Shown here one piece after another: positions 62,201 through 64,000 of a stretch of 64,000 bases of DNA. Under the pieces are notes generated by a model that was given only the letters and a program-made list of their open reading frames with translations, was not told where the DNA came from and made no database searches. The DNA lies in NCBI GenBank assembly GCA_037833965.1, contig AP031357.1, forward strand, positions 21,844,001 through 21,908,000, given 5' to 3'. The position numbers and the translations under genes are program-made. Source of the DNA: Marchantia polymorpha subsp. ruderalis. Lineage: Eukaryota > Streptophyta > Marchantiopsida > Marchantiales > Marchantiaceae. Position 1 is the first letter of the stretch, and each line of letters opens with the position of its first letter.

Positions 62201-63063
62201 CTCCGGCCACCTGGTAAGACAGATACTATTCTGAAGACCGATTTGGAGAAGGATAACACGGAGCCTGAAGAGGCCCTGAATCCCTCCTGGCTTCCTCGGA
62301 ATTGCTGGGTACACTTGTGTACGTACACACAAAATGCCTCCTGTTTGTGTAATTAAGCTGTATTCTGTACACTGGTCTGAAGGGAAAGGTGGAAACCACA
62401 GTGCCTTCTTTTTTCTCGTTCAGCAAAAGATCAGATCCTCTCTGATAGCCCATGGACGTATGGTCGATGAAACAAAAGTCAATATCTTGTCTTTCCTGAA
62501 AGATGATGGATGGGCAGTCGCAAACCAAACTGCAATTGTAAAGCGATTTGCAAGGGTAAAGCTCTCCACCTAAAGGAGAATCTGTGAAAATTGCCCACCT
62601 GGTGGAGAATCTTTTCTGCATGTACAGAACTAGGACTGGTGAAAAGATGACTAGAATCAAACAAACTGTTTGACCTTCAGTCTTGGCATCTAGTTAAGTC
62701 CTGCGAGGGGTGGAGCAGCTACCACGACTCAAGGATATTTTAAGGATAATGAATATTCCATTGCGTAAGATTGTACATAATAATGACTACACTAATCAAC
62801 TAGTGATTGACAATTGAAGCCTGCGATGGCAAGATGGCAAGATGGCAAGATTTTCAAGTTTATCTTTTCATCCATCTGCAGGCGATGTACTCAACAACTT
62901 AGAGCTGGACGATTTATATGTGAACGAGCTGGAACGGGGCCTAGTCACCTACTCAGAACCAGAGGTAATGGATAAGTGACAGGTGGTTATTTTCTGGTAA
63001 AATGAAAGTTCTTACAAAATCTTCCCTTGTCAGTCTCTGAGAATGGTGGAAATACCGAAGTAA
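59299..63063 (+). CDS. TEDC2-like protein (tubulin epsilon and delta complex protein 2), 9-10 exons, 441-447 aa
   Basis: Exons: 59299-59504, 59921-60006, 60357-60478, [60556-60573], 60759-61179, 61498-61697, 61837-61960, 62160-62213, 62882-62964, 63034-63063. All phases agree with or without the bracketed 18-nt exon. In animals TEDC2 binds TEDC1 with delta- and epsilon-tubulin and stabilises centriolar triplet microtubules. Evidence: total length close to vertebrate TEDC2 (about 430 aa, from memory). Same block order: N-terminal coil (residues ~8-55, LQILKFLGQVYVRLQEAQAV); a helix ending AQAVREGSIDAL (~110-135); a long basic Pro/Ser/Lys linker (~145-280); RWRLQFPQKYVALW plus EEAFLASLEDVY (~291-337); WQEYKLA then ELQKAMEDL (~352-375); acidic C-terminus. 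The L-W and W-x-EY-K/R-x-L motifs are the strongest points. Bryophytes build centrioles de novo for sperm flagella, so such a gene is expected there. The acceptor at 61837 and the donor at 62213 are the least certain. Assignment is from remembered pattern, not a search. Confidence 0.62.
60556..60573 (+). other. Possible 18-nt micro-exon of the TEDC2-like gene
   Basis: GCCACAG|GAGGATGAG...GCGGAG|GTCAGC gives an acceptor after a pyrimidine-rich stretch and a usable donor. The exon is phase 0 on both sides and would code EDEQAE. Reading on past it meets TGA after ten more codons, so if the exon is used it must end here. Neighbouring exons also join directly in phase, so it may be skipped. Confidence 0.4.
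62826..62850. repeat. GATGGCAA tandem repeat (3 copies)
   Basis: Three exact 8-base copies in the last long intron of the TEDC2-like gene. Confidence 0.85.
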
Positions 63064-64000
63064 TCACGTCGTGTTAGGAACTGATGGAAAAAATGATGCC
63101 GCTAGCCGCCAGTTTTCAACAGGGGATTTGTAGTCACACCATCCATCATCATGGCAAGCATCGATCAAGAGTTCTTCCTCTCCAGGACTGTGATTGGTTC
63201 CAGAAATTTAGTTCACAGTGCCTCATAGCTAAACGCCTTTTTCAGATAAGTTGATATACTATGCGGCACTGGTCTCCTAAAGTAGAAGAGTAAAAAACAT
63301 GTACCCAGGCGAGATGCATCTGAGATTCTACGTCCACCTGAGTTTTCCTGTATCATGCCCAAAAAGCTTCTCATCCATTCTACCACTATTGGGATAGACC
63401 TCATATATGAGGTCTATTCAGAACGACTGCATACACCTTCGGTGATCCCATACCCGTCAATGATGACTTCAAATTGGCGATTGCAAAATCAGAGATTTCT
63501 TTAGGGGTGAGCTGGATACCAACTGGATCAGGTTATGTCAGACAGTGCTTTCAGAGCACCATGTAAACTATGACTTGAAAGCGGTGGACACTGGTTGAAG
63601 AAGCTCCAGCTCGTCTTCTATCAGCTAACGCGTATGATTTGGTGCTCTGTCGTCCCTTGGAGCAGCAAATTGTTGTTATTGCTCGACTCTCGCACTGTAT
63701 ACAAGTGACTTTATTCCACTGCTATGTGGAGAAAGTCTTCGGCCAGTCTTTACTCCACAGATATTCTCGGTACGATTCCTGATCTCCAGTCCCGGAATTT
63801 CCATGCAGTAGTCTGGACTCTAGGGAGAAGCAGATCTTTTCCTGTATGGAAGTGATAGCAACAGCCGTCGTATCTGAGTCCCACGAGGCAAACCGAACCA
63901 TTCAACAGCTAAACATGTAGACTGCTGACATTTCCATGAAGGCGTCATCTAATTTGTCTCCGGTTCACAGGAAGACAACAGGCGATCGTCAAGGCCGTGT
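63064..64000. other. Downstream region to the window end
   Basis: The probable 3' UTR of the TEDC2-like gene and spacer. No reading frame over 63 codons and nothing recognisable. A gene continuing beyond the window cannot be excluded. Confidence 0.5.

Noticed and set aside
1-64000. CRISPR array, prokaryotic operon, or LTR retrotransposon
   Set aside because: No evenly spaced short direct repeats with unique spacers, no reverse transcriptase or integrase motifs, and genes are interrupted by spliceosomal introns.

Overview
The window reads as nuclear DNA of a land plant, most likely a bryophyte. Genes are intron-rich and carry nuclear-encoded organellar and plant signalling proteins. One gene resembles TEDC2, a centriole factor expected only in plants that still make flagellate sperm. 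A liverwort such as Marchantia is my guess; nothing here proves the genus.

Layout. At 0.2-0.5 kb (+) lies a small intronless gene for a PP1 inhibitor-3-like protein. At 3.3-3.5 kb (+) is an intronless bL33 ribosomal protein gene, probably mitochondrial. From 4.7 to 18.0 kb (-) runs a kinesin-4 gene that I rebuilt as 25 exons with every phase consistent (1542 codons plus stop). At 22.9-24.5 kb (+) is one uninterrupted 548-codon gene: acidic N-terminus, proline-rich hinge with a recent 114-bp duplication, and an unrecognised globular C-terminal half. About 24.9-37.5 kb is very AT-rich with no gene I can support. It holds tandem repeats, a perfect hairpin, an isolated GC-richer patch and three members of one terminal-inverted-repeat element family. 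From 37 to 44.4 kb is GC-richer, microsatellite-rich, gene-poor sequence leading into an ARM-repeat gene at 44.4-48.1 kb (+, 3 exons, 668 aa). From 48.1 to 59.3 kb I support no gene, only a 606-bp inverted-repeat element at 53.3-53.9 kb. At 59.3-63.1 kb (+) a 9-10 exon gene encodes a 441-447 aa TEDC2-like protein.

The genes do not form an operon-like unit. Two concern microtubules (kinesin-4, TEDC2-like) and one a phosphatase regulator, but nothing links them beyond proximity. The best candidates for new biology are the TEDC2-like gene in a plant, the Inh3-like protein that keeps the PP1 docking core but lacks the cysteine cluster, the orphan 548-aa gene beside the AT-rich block, and the two unnamed inverted-repeat element families.
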